NCBI GenBank assembly: GCA_021234155.1
Contig: JAJEKV010000108.1
Span: 801,452 to 865,451, forward strand
Reading direction: 5' to 3'
Length of the DNA: 64,000 nucleotides
From: Isoetes taiwanensis
Taxonomy: Eukaryota; Streptophyta; Lycopodiopsida; Isoetales; Isoetaceae
Shown here: positions 1 to 10,283 of the stretch, in pieces
How positions within the stretch are numbered: the first letter of the stretch is position 1
How the letters are laid out: each line of letters starts with the position of its first letter
Made by a program: the position numbers and the translations under genes
The notes under the pieces: model-generated
Told to the model about the DNA's origin: nothing
Databases searched by the model: none
Seen by the model: only the letters and a program-made list of their open reading frames with translations

Positions 1-880
1 AGAGGGTTGAATGTCGATTGTATGCGATTTGCCTATACAATCATAGTGGCGAAAGTGTATATCTAAAGTTTGGATGGAAATCTATGTTATACTTGGTTCT
101 TGCAAACACCATATGGAAGCAATTGTTTAGAGGTGGATATGTAGCACATACATGCATCAAGTCTTGCTAGATGTGGATACCCATTCTATCAAACTAGGCT
201 GCAAGTCCGAGCTTAATTTAGTTAGAGTGAAGAAACAGTTGTATGTCCATGATCCCTTTGCATAAGGTATGAACTACAAATGCATGTTGAATTGAATGCC
301 TCTTTTAGTCCCTTTTGCTTGATAAAATTTTGGCATATTCCAAAGTGCGGGGATGTATTTGAAGTGCACAAATTCGTTTGCAAAGAAATGACTCGTGATG
401 AATCGATGCATGTGATTTGTACATTTTCTAAGTAAAACATACAGAGTAAATGGTTGTTCAAAAATGTTACTTGAACAAGCTCTTGACTCATTGGGAAAAT
501 GCCGGACTATTTTGCAAGCTTAACTATCCCATGGAAGCATCGATTTACTCGAGATTGCTTACGAAAAAGTTGGCAATTTCTTGCATAGTTGGTTTGGCAT
601 GCGGATCTCATTTGTGTACAACAACGTTAGCCTCGTAATGTTAGTATCTCCTCATCTTCCTTTCCCTTTATATTGCCTTATCCCTCGAATCAAAACCTTG
701 TCAACAGAGACTCGTTTCTTTGGATATCAAGTGTTGCCCACTTTCTCAAATCCACATTTTATGAAAATTGGGATCAACCTTATGCGAAGGCATAAACATC
801 AACCTTGCATCCACTTTCAAAGGTAACAATACTCTATCCAGGAAAATTATGCATGTTAGATAAAAATTAAATTGCGTAAA

Positions 881-1563
881 TATTTTGAGGTCTTTGGATT
901 TACCCGGTGCCATGTATCCATATGTCCCAACTATAGCAGTTCTTTTAGATAGCCCATCTTTGTCAATCAATTACGCTATTCCGAGTCACGGATGCAAGGC
1001 TCCATGTTAGAGTGTAATGTAATATGTTTGGATTTGATGTCATGATGAATGAGGATGAGCATCATCTTTGCAGTAATCCATGTGCGGTCCCTAATACAAT
1101 GTTGTATCTTATTTTCCAATCAAGAGCAGGTGTCCCATGCAAGAGCATCCTAGTTACTTGTACTCATATATGATGTAACCAATTCCATTTTGGGTTGAGT
1201 ACCCAATGATTATTAGATTTCTATGTTGTAACTTGCCCACAATTTCTAACTTCCTTACAAATGTTGCTCCTGCTGCCTTTCTTGATACCTCCAGTTTCTT
1301 TAGTGCAAGTTCTTGTCCAGATCTACAAATGACTTCATATACTATTCCATGTGCACCTTTTCCTACAATATTATCGTTAGTTAAGTTCTCTGTGGCATGC
1401 AATACTTGCCTCTTGATACCTCCGGTTTCTTTAGTGCAAGTTCTTGTCCGGATCTACAAATGACTTCATATACTATTCCATGTGCACCTTTTCCTACAAT
1501 ATTATCGTTAGTTAAGTTCTCGTGGCATGCAATACTTACCGCAGACATTTTTCTTGGAGCCAT
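881..1563 (-). pseudogene. LRR-type receptor-like kinase fragment, broken
   Basis: Read right to left, the translation gives a protein-kinase domain: a glycine-rich ATP loop (GKGAHGIVYE), the VAIK-like lysine (LALKKLE), a helix C region (EIVGKLQHRNLI), the ALDWKIRYNI segment typical of plant receptor-like kinases, a degraded HRD/DIK catalytic loop around 1,030-1,060, and the activation segment GTYGYMAP near 890-920. Frames change several times and stops occur in the catalytic loop, so no intact kinase can be made. There is no extracellular or transmembrane part. The N-lobe exon is duplicated in tandem (separate entry). The identity as a plant LRR-type receptor kinase is solid at family level; the subfamily is not resolved. 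Confidence 0.8.
1281..1540. repeat. Tandem duplication of a kinase exon, about 130 bp x 2
   Basis: Positions 1,281-1,410 and 1,412-1,540 are nearly identical and both encode, on the minus strand, the N-lobe segment from ENLTNDNIVG to LALKK. A few substitutions and a 2-base deletion separate the copies, so the duplication is recent relative to the decay of the rest of the kinase relic. Confidence 0.9.
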
Positions 1564-4243
1564 TGATAAATAAGATTCTTGATTTGCCCCTTCGACACCG
1601 GATAGTGATTACACAAACAACTAAAAGACAACTCAAGAATTATCCCAAAGAAGAAAACCCCCTTTTTAGTCCTTTTTTGCTTGATGAAATTTCTCGCATA
1701 TTCATGAAAGTCTTAATGTATTTGAAGTGCACAACTTGGTTGCCCGCAAATGACAGAGGATAGGAAATCGAGAACCTTTTCCATGATCGGGAAACATCTC
1801 GATAAATTGTTGTATGAGACATCTATATGTATCGTTTTGTCATGTCGACAAGATGTCTAGAATGTGACCTAATATGTTATGGGGCAAGTACATTTGCTCA
1901 AGTGAAATCGTGGATGCCTAGTTCATTTGGCATTGTTGTATCTTCTCGAGTTGTTTTAACGGGACTCATGCTTTGAATGGATTTAAAGAATCTGCGGCTT
2001 TGGCACATTTTTTTTGAACCGAAATTGCGGATGAACAACAATTGGAAGAAAAATAACAATTGGAGGCCAAAGGAATTACCCTGAGCCCAACTAATTCAAG
2101 CGAGCAATGACAAAGTTTGGAGTATAAGAAAGATCATTAGATGTAACGACATAGTTTTGAGATATGGTTCCATATCGGGACATGATTGGTTGAAGCTTTG
2201 AATACCTCAAATTAATTCCCTTCTTCTTGCGAGCTTCAAAGCTAGCTGAGATAGCTTGGTTTCTCAGTACCGCCTTTATGAAGATAAATTTAACTTTGGA
2301 CCAGAAGGTGAGCATTTTCAAATTTGTACATTTTCTCTTCATAGATTTTGATGCACACTAAACCAAAAAATATCATGTATACTCTTATATCGCAATGAAC
2401 AGATTGGTCATATGCACATAAACAAAAGAGTAAGATTGGTCATTCCATATGTTTTCATATACACCAAAACTTTCCTTAGCATTTTCAAGTGGTCATTTTT
2501 TAATGGTTGATTCCTAGCACCAAGAAGAAAGACATAATCTTGGACCTCTTTTGGAGATGACTTTTGCTGGAGCAATATATTGAAGTTACTTTCTTCTTAA
2601 AACTGAACAATCTTGGAGATCCAACTCCATCTTGTATGATTTTATTGTTTTTAGTGTCTTCCTTTATGCTTATTTCAGAACCCACACCACCTAGTATACT
2701 CTTAATATCAACCATCCACATGGTCGTCATCAATGTCCCTGCTTTTCTTATTCTTACTCATAAAATTGCAAATTGTTTTTTTGCCTAATGTGTGTATTTT
2801 GTGAGCATCTTTCCTTCTAAAGCTATAATGCAGCAGTGCAATTTACGGTATGTCCAATGAGCAAGAACTTGTGTACTATCAAGAATTGAGTAGTTAGATG
2901 AACAAAGAAGGAGAATGCGACTATCGTACAAGCCTAGAGGACCAACTTTCATAGAGGCTCTCAATTTTAATGTGGAAACCACTATTCTTTTTATATTGTC
3001 GAAGATCTTTAATATTGCATTCCCTTTATACCCTATATAACTTTTTCTTTACCATATTATTGGATATTGGTAATGACTTCTTTCCTTTATTTATATATAC
3101 ATTGTGACAAACATAAGTTTTGCATAGCTTCATCGCTTCATTTAAAAAGCAACTTTCTTTTTCTTGAAAACAACTTTGAATTTGAACTTCAAGTGACAAC
3201 AATCAAAATCAAAGCAAATCATAACAATATCAAGAAAGATCAAACTACACAATGCCAAATAAAACAAAGAACTATTGGATCATAACAAGATCCACTTTCA
3301 ATCTTGATTAGATAAATGCCTAGCCATTTTCTAAAACAAAAAAACTTTGCCAAAGCCTTCTGGTGTGCTTTTTGCTAGTTACTTGTTTTGACAGGTGAAA
3401 GTGCAAAAACCAGGCGTGAAGGCCGTCAAATTTAAGCCCTAGGGCGCATGTATCCTGGATGAACTAAAATTCTCCATCTTTATTATCGGGAAATAAACTA
3501 AACCGTTAGTAAGGCGTATCGGATATGAAGTAAAGTTCTTGGTCACTATCTATCCTCAAAAGGCGTATCGGATATGAAGTAAAGTTCTTGGTCACTATCT
3601 ATCCTCAAAAGACAAAAGCTGGAGTTACAAATTTAAAGAAATGAAAAATAGTTTTTTTATTTCCAATAAACGCAAGAAACTATTTTTTCTTTAACCTATC
3701 TTCTTCTTCTCAGCAAACAATAGACAGTTACTTTATTTCTTATTTGATCCGAATCGGTGTTAGGCAAACCTTTTACGTCTCATTGAAAAATTTCCTATGA
3801 CTACTTTGGCCGATCAGATATATTGTGTTTAGAGCTCGATTGTCTTAATAGAAAACCATAAGAAAACTTGTGGAAAAATTCCTACAATACAGCGGAAAAT
3901 TTTCAATTTCAACCACTTCGCCCAACACTGATCTGGAATAAAGGGGCAAAATTTCTCTATATTCTAATTGATCGAAAAAGGGGCTTAAATTTTCGCCCCC
4001 AAACACTCATGGGCGGCGCCGCTAACAAAGACCTGTCAGTCAAAAACAAACGGGGGAAGACAAAATTGGGCTAAATTTCAAGCCCACGTTTTTAATCTGG
4101 TTGAAATTTTCTGGCGGCCGCGGAGCAAAACTCCTATTCTGATCAGGAAACAAATAAGGAGAGAATGGGAGACCAATTCAATTAGATTGTAGCTATAAAA
4201 ATCAAATCGGTTCAGTTCTAAGTGCAGTAAAGGAAAAGCAGCG
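1564..4243. other. AT-rich non-coding stretch
   Basis: I see no credible gene here. Short ORFs exist on both strands but show no domain, no conserved motif and no exon structure. Segments around 290-400 and 1,655-1,760 resemble each other (both contain TTTTAGTCC and GTATTTGAAGTGCACAA), so part of the flank of the kinase relic is also repeated. The last 160 bases before 4,244 are the probable promoter and 5'-UTR of the DJ-1/PfpI gene. Confidence 0.5.
3512..3609. repeat. 49-bp perfect tandem duplication
   Basis: Two adjacent identical copies (3,512-3,560 and 3,561-3,609), each starting AGGCGTATCGGATATGAAG. No coding role is visible. Confidence 0.95.
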
Positions 4244-5118
4244 ATGGTGCTACAAATCGCAATACCGATATGGGAAGGCGTCACAGCGTTGGACGCGATA
4301 GGTCCATACGAGCCACTGCACTGGCTACCGGATACCACAGTCACTTTTGTAAGCAAAACAACAGGCCCCTACACAGCAGATCTAGGTATGATCCAGATCT
4401 GTGCCACTGCAACCCTCCAGGATATCCCGTCTCCCGATATCCTCATTGTTCCAGGATGCCCAACCAAGTTCTTGCCGCTGCAGGACGATGAGTTTCTAAC
4501 TTGGATCAAACAGGTGATCCTGTTGTTGTTGGTTTTTTTTTTCAGCAATTAAGTCATCTTTTTTTTTCTGGGTTTTCTCAGGCGCACGAAACTTCCAAAT
4601 ATACTACTTCTGTCTGCACTGGTGCCCTCATGCTTGGCGCTGCAGGCCTTCTGGATGGCCTTGAGGCTACTACCCATTGGAATAATTATGACGATTTGGC
4701 TAAATATGGAGCTACACCTTCTGCAAAACGAGTAATTCAGCAGGTTGTTTAAAGCTTGAATGTTTACTTAATTGCTCTGTTGCTATGTTTTATCGTTGGT
4801 TTAATATACTAGCCGCTTGGTCTTCTGGCCTTTTATATGCTACTTTATTCTATTCCGTTGTCTATTTGAGAAGGATTAAGTGGGTGTTTTGTTTTTGTTA
4901 ATTTGCAGGGGAAGATTATCACATCCGCAGGTGTTTCTTCTGGAATAGATATGGGGATTTTTTTGGCTTCTTTATTGAACGGGGAAGAGATCGCCAAAGC
5001 CACTCAGCTGATCATTGAATATGATCCCCAACCTCCTTTTGATGCCGGATCTGTGGAGAAAGCAGGCTCTGTCATAGTGAACAAGGCCATTGAATTGATT
5101 AATAGTAAATTATCTTAA
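4244..5118 (+). CDS. DJ-1/PfpI family protein, isonitrile hydratase-like, three exons
   Basis: Exons 4,244-4,513, 4,582-4,743 and 4,909-5,118 join in phase 0 at GT/AG sites and give an uninterrupted 213-residue protein, close to the usual size of this family. Visible features are an N-terminal beta strand, Asp17 in TALDAIGPYE, the nucleophile elbow SVCTGALML with Cys102, HWNN after it, and the C-terminal signature GKIITSAGVSSGIDM followed by EYDPQPPFDAGS. From memory, bacterial isonitrile hydratase (InhA) uses an Asp near 17 and a Cys-Thr near 101/102, which this protein matches; that enzyme hydrates isonitriles to N-substituted formamides. No signal peptide or transit peptide is evident, so a cytosolic protein is likely. 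Intron 1 is only 68 bp with a T-rich 3' part. The start is the first ATG of the conserved reading frame. Substrate is unproven; other DJ-1/PfpI activities are possible. Confidence 0.9.
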
Positions 5119-6831
5119 TATGGCTGTATTTTATTTTAGTTTATTATAACAAGCGGCATGTATGTGGCTGATGATTTTTACTAGATCTTTCAGCAGTTGT
5201 TATGGTCAATCGATGAATAAATGGAAACATTGTATAACGTCACCTTATTCATTTGGGGTGTATTATCATTTGGGGTGTCCAATAATTTTTTGGGACCATC
5301 CGATCCAAGCATATGCCACAGCATATGCCACGCCATCAAATTCTAGCCTGCAAATTGAGGTCAAGATAGGGTCAAATCCCCGATATTTGACTTACCCCTA
5401 TCAGCCAAGCAAACCATTGAATAAATACAATCCTTGAAATTTGAAAGTTTGGCCAAACAAACAATGAGCCTAGGGAGTCGAACCCCAGTATAAGTTCCGA
5501 CGCTCATCCAAGCATCTAAAAAATAGAATTGATTTAAAAGAAAAGAAAGGCTCTTATTTTGAAGCAGAGGATTTTCTCGGCTATGGCTATGGCTTTTCGA
5601 CGGCATGCACAACACATATCCAACTATTTTTAGTTGGCACAATTTTCTTTGAAATCAAAACCATAAGAATGCTCCATGAACTCTCTACCGAGAACGTGGG
5701 AAAACCTAAGCCATCGGTGAGATCCCGTGAATCGCTCAAAATCGTAACTGGCCGAAATCGAAATCGTGAATCTCGGTTCTTCTCACCTATCTTTGTTCGG
5801 ATGCTAGCATCCTTTCTCGATTATCTCCATAATGCAGGAATGGCAAGATCAAGCAGACCATAACTGGTCGAAATCGAAGCAAAGCTTTTACCCCGCCAAG
5901 AATAGCTGCCCATCAAGGCTCCGCCATCTCAAGCGCCCCCCATCTCCCCCACGTAAAGACCCGGTTAGCTCCACCAACGAAGCCAGATTCGGGCCTAGAT
6001 TCCCCTATTTGGAATCCGTGGTGCCAAGATCACCTTCTACGGTATTTCTATACGAATACCAACAACAACCATGCCAAATCTTAAGTTATATTCCTACCCT
6101 TTCTGATTTCGGCCAGATTATCACACTAAAATAAAGAAACTCTTATTCATATTCTCTTGTCTACGTTTACATGGACTAAATCTAGCGCCCTATAGAAAAT
6201 GCTGCATGTCCTTGATGAATTTTACTAGATCTACAGTTTAGACCTTGTTACATTATTTACTAAACATGTGTCTCGATCATACTCTGCCCCTTGCTGAGGT
6301 TGCGTGTACATGTTGAAGCAACTTATCCAATTCCCTTGCAATGACATTGACGTAGGTTCAATACTTAGCATTCTCTCATGACTCAAATTTGCCCCAAGGC
6401 ACTTCCCCACAGTTGTTCAGTGTTCAGTATTATAGTAACGAGGTACATGTGGCTGATGATTTTTCTACAGCTTGCATGTGCAGATTGTTTAGTTGTTCTA
6501 GTCAATCGACAAATAAAATATAACCATAGTAACGTTGCCTATATTCACAATGAAATGTATAAGCCTATATTCATCTTCTACTCATTATTCATATATCTTG
6601 GATACGTTTATATGCCTTCACTTGTCGAGGTTTTTGGGTAAAATGGTGAAGATTTATCCTATGGTAAAATGGCATTGGTTTTAGTCCAATAATGCTCCCT
6701 AAATTACTCTTTTGCTTCCCAATTTTTTTTTTCTTTTTTCTTTTTTGTTTGTTGAAGAACCAAATTTTTGCTTCTTGAATAGCTTCACAAATTACATTCT
6801 AACGCATTGAATACAATTTGCTAGTATATAA
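5119..6831. other. Intergenic stretch with a duplicated 3' flank
   Basis: No gene recognised. The bases just after the DJ-1/PfpI gene (about 5,155-5,240, containing ATGTGGCTGATGATTTTT and GTCAATCGA.GAATAAA) recur in diverged form at about 6,441-6,535. This suggests that the 3'-UTR or terminator region was copied about 1.3 kb downstream without the coding exons. The rest is AT-rich, with a T-tract at 6,722-6,750. Confidence 0.5.
5465..5520 (-). repeat. tRNA-like B-box fragment, possible SINE relic
   Basis: On the minus strand the sequence GGGGTTCGACTCCC forms a T-arm-like hairpin and matches the RNA polymerase III B-box consensus GGTTCGANNCC. A convincing A-box and a full cloverleaf are missing, so this is not a tRNA gene. 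A decayed tRNA-derived SINE is the best guess, weakly held. Confidence 0.3.
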
Positions 6832-6842
6832 GGTTATTAACC

Positions 6843-6880
6843 GGTCTTTTTGGCTCCCTTAAATCGGGGTCCTGACCGCC
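6843..6880 (+). repeat. Left terminal inverted repeat of the MULE
   Basis: Starts GGTCTTTTTGGCTCCC and continues AAATCGGGGTC. It pairs with 17,665-17,706 in reverse complement, with a few short gaps and mismatches. The 11-bp duplication lies immediately outside. Confidence 0.85.
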
Positions 6881-7255
6881 GGAAATCGCTTAGCGATTTT
6901 TGGGCTGGAAAATTTATAGCCGATTTTTCCCGCTGAAAAGGCCCCACGGAAAATGATAAGGGTAAAAATAAAATGTGAAATCGCTTTTAGCGATTTTCAC
7001 GCGGCAAGCAGCCCCACCGCCCAAGACGAGCCCCCGAGCCGCGACGTGGCTCGCCAAGACCCCGGCCGCGACGAGGCCGAAGCGCCAAGATCGGCCAGGC
7101 CGCTCGGGCCGCCGAGGCTCGAAGGTGAAAATCGCTAAGCGATTTTCGCCTACCGCATCTACCGGGCCGCGACGAGGTCCGGGACAAAGCGAGACTTAGA
7201 AAAAAAAAAAAAAAAAAAAAAAATCGTTTTCAAAATCGCATTTTCGTGAATCGAA
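6881..7255. repeat. Left subterminal palindromes of the MULE
   Basis: Three short palindromes of the type GAAAATCGCTAAGCGATTTTC lie near 6,882, 6,976 and 7,124, plus a degraded one near 7,222 next to an A23-type tract. They are one to three bases different at the centre from the right-hand form (CTTAAG centre). The spacers at 7,010-7,195 are strikingly GC-rich. Likely role, by analogy with other transposons, is transposase binding; that is inference. Confidence 0.75.
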
Positions 7256-7652
7256 CCTTAAAGGATTTTCCGGCTTATGTGCTCATATTTCGGGTTTTCC
7301 AGCCTGGGCTTAGTTTATTTTCACGTTTCCATAAGGTATTTAATATGTCCCCATTTGTATTCTAGATTTTGTGCCTAGATTTTGTATTCTTTAATGTTCT
7401 TTACATTTTGTATTCTAGATTTTGTATTCTAAATTTTGTATTCCAGATTTTGTCTTGATATGCCTTGATTTGTCTTGATATGCCTTTGTTGTATTCTAAA
7501 ACCATGGGCCTTTTGAACCATTGCCATTATAACCATGGTCTTGAGTAAGTTGAACATATTCTGGCTTCCTTCTTTATACACCCTACCTTCATATGTTGTT
7601 TATGATAATTAGATTTACTTTACTAACAACACATTCGGCATATTCCCCAAGC
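7256..7652. other. AT-rich spacer inside the MULE
   Basis: No gene seen. It contains several short direct repeats of TTTTGTATTCTAGATTTTG around 7,355-7,450. It could hold a promoter or leader intron for the plus-strand unit that follows, since a splice-acceptor-like CCAAGCAG lies at about 7,645. Confidence 0.4.
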
Positions 7653-7806
7653 AGGCATTACAAAATGGCAACAGTGACCGAGCAAGGCGTAGAGATCTTC
7701 GCTAGAGAGCCTCGATAGGGATGGACAGAGGGCTCCGATTACGCCAATCAACCGGACAGACGGCGAGGTTGGGTACATCACTTTTGGTAATCCGCCGACC
7801 CCCATT
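7653..7806 (+). CDS. Small unrecognised plus-strand reading frame in the MULE, one frame break
   Basis: Starting at an ATG near 7,664 the translation begins MATVTEQGVEIFARE, then after a single-base shift near 7,710 continues DGQRAPITPINRTDGEVGY and ends at a stop near 7,806, about 47 residues in all. The composition looks coding, and a splice acceptor-like AG lies just upstream, so this may be a terminal exon rather than a whole gene. I do not recognise the product. Confidence 0.3.
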
Positions 7807-7866
7807 AGATAGCTTGCATAGTTGTGTCTCTAGAGTTTTTTCATTTGTACTTGTATGGTTGGTAGG

Positions 7867-10133
7867 CTATCCTAGGCGCTGATAATGGAAGTTTGACAGG
7901 GAATATCGAGGCATATGGTTGTCGTCAGCGCTGGGCCCCGAACAGCCCGCGGGCACATAGTTTAGGCACTTATCGGTAACCGCGGACGACCCGGTGTCCC
8001 CATACGGACAAGGTAATGGGTGAATCGCTGCACTGGTAACCGGACGAGGGATCGCGCCATTGGGCACCATAATGCATAATACGTAGATATGTGGTGGCCA
8101 TCGAGGAAACGGGTCGCCCAGAATGACCTTCAATTACCATCCACTCACGCATGAGGAGAGGGGACCAATGAACGGCAGCACAGAGGACAAATGGAAAGCA
8201 AATGCGGGGCAAGAGCGCGACGTAATCAAGGGCGACAGCAAAGATGAGTGTTTTGTGTTTTGACGGACGACGACCGTATGCAGGGCTCCATGCCCCCGTA
8301 CTTCTCATAGTAAAGAGTATTACCCCGGCCAAGGTGATGAGGCATTGACGTCGCCTCAAAGACGCTAGTGGCATACGGAGGAAAGAACCCCATACCGCAG
8401 AGGCCCGGTAATGCTTGGCGATCATCGCACGCAGCCCAACGAGGGAGGATCTCGGGATGAACATCTGGCGATGAGGATGAGCCACGATGTCGCAGAGCCC
8501 CCTCCCGACCCACACGAGGAGATCATGGGTATGCATAAGGTCGCGGGGAAGAGGAGCAAAGAAGGGGGCACTGTCGTGCTTGGGAGAGCGACCATGATCG
8601 GAGAGCGGCCACCGGTGGGAGAGCGACCATCGTGACTTCGTGGCAGCTGAATCCGCAGTGGGAGAAGCGGCGGCGCTATAGCTTTGAGACACAGATTTGC
8701 AGGTGGCATGTCGTCCTCACAAAGATAGCACGCCGGACCGGCAGGGCCATCCTACATCCGCGCCCGAGCCGAGGCATGTCCCAGGTAGCTGTGATTGAGG
8801 ACATACCCGCACTGCTCATTCATTCACCACGCCCACCTCCTTCAGATGTGATAGAGCCTGGAGTGCTTCGAAAATGCATCTTTGATGAGTCTGGGAGAGT
8901 TTTTGCCAAAGACATATGCTTTCGATATATCTGAGGAGAGGGTTCGTTCCCCTCAGCTTGGCATCATTGGTGTCACCTTTTTCCCCCGCCGCAGATGCAT
9001 GACCGATACGGTTGGAGGGGCGGGGCTAGAGGGTTCTTTTTCATGCATGGGATGGAGTTTGGGGCGGGGGCACGCCTTTATGCCTACTATTTCTTTGCAG
9101 CCGCGTTGGGTGGGGCGGAGGTGGCTTGAGAGGCATGATGCACGTAAACATTGTGCTACATAGGGGTTTGATGTTGCCTCTCTATTTCTCGGGAGGAGGT
9201 TTACATTTTTGGGGACTCGTGACACGGCGAGATATGCCTTGAGGTATGGCGAAGGTTGATAGCACACCACCCCCACGCACCTACGAGATCTTGTCGATTT
9301 CGGTCGTAATGCTGAGAATGTCATTGTTGGGCCGGCTTTGCGGGGCGTTGGATGCAGAGCGCATGTAAGGCAACCGTTGTAATCGCGAAGAGTGGGGAGG
9401 CGATCATGTCAAGGTAATTATCAGGCACGTGTCCTAGCATGCCATTTCATTCATGTGTTGTCAACCTTTTCACGACCATGTAGCGCGTATGCGGTGCACG
9501 CATGCATCGATTCAACGGATGATAGATCCACATTTGCAATGGTGGACCCCATTTGGTTGAAGATCACGAGATCATGGCTGGACCCGCCTCCCATCGCATG
9601 TGGGTCTGGATGGGAGAGCTTGCGAGCTATCATTTTGGCCCATCATCGTGGGTACGCGGGTATAGTCCCTATCCCCTCTTTGTCTCCGGGTACTCATGCG
9701 GTGTGAGAAATTTTGGTTGTAGGGGGACATGCGTTTGGTGCATATTGCAGACCCCGTAGTATCGAGAGACTCGGGTGGCCCAGGCGTTTGAGGGCTTTTG
9801 TCGCATGGATTCCACTCTTTGGCGGTGGGCCCATCTGGGGACTCAAATCACGAGTGCAACCGCGGACGACAACGGTGAGTTCTTTGCCTGCTGATTTCCT
9901 TACTTTTAGTTGTCTTCAATGCGTGCATCAAGTCCTTACCGTGTTGGGGCCAGTATTGCAGCTGTGGCGTACCACTCATGCCCCGGACCCCCGGGCGCGG
10001 CGTTTCGTAAATCGGTTGGGCTTTTGCGCCATGATCCCAAAGACAGAACCAAAGATTGGTCTTGTGGTGCCCATGTTCTGCGTCTAAACATCCGCATGTC
10101 ATGCGGGAGCTTTCCTATGGCGAGACAAACATA
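7867..10133 (+). CDS. Unrecognised GC-rich coding region, left half of the MULE
   Basis: This block has the base composition of the transposase block and contains many long overlapping frames, but none runs through. The best-looking plus-strand segments are about 8,410-8,640, 8,640-8,935 (ends in KDICFRYI), 8,995-9,130 (contains MHDRYGWRGGARGFF and ARLYAYYFFAAALGG), 9,250-9,380 (contains LRDLVDFGRNAENVIVGPAL), 9,490-9,705 and 9,810-10,133. A probable intron runs from a GTGAGT donor near 9,870 to a TTGCAG acceptor near 9,960. Segment 7,867-8,690 also reads on the minus strand for 240 residues, and I cannot decide its strand. I recognise no domain. It is plausibly one or two accessory MULE genes disrupted by indels, transcribed towards the transposase. 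Confidence 0.35.
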
Positions 10134-10283
10134 GACTTGCGGGTTGGACACTATCCTTCCCCACCACCTCATTAATCGCTTATATATGCCCCGCATGACA
10201 TCCGAAGCCTTCCACCTTGCAGTGCCCTAACATGCATACCGACGCGAGGATGTGGTACCCGCCAAAGTGAAACTTCTTTACAC

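Noticed and set aside
5465-5520. Possible tRNA gene
   Set aside because: Only a T-arm and B-box can be formed; no acceptor stem, D-arm or A-box fits.
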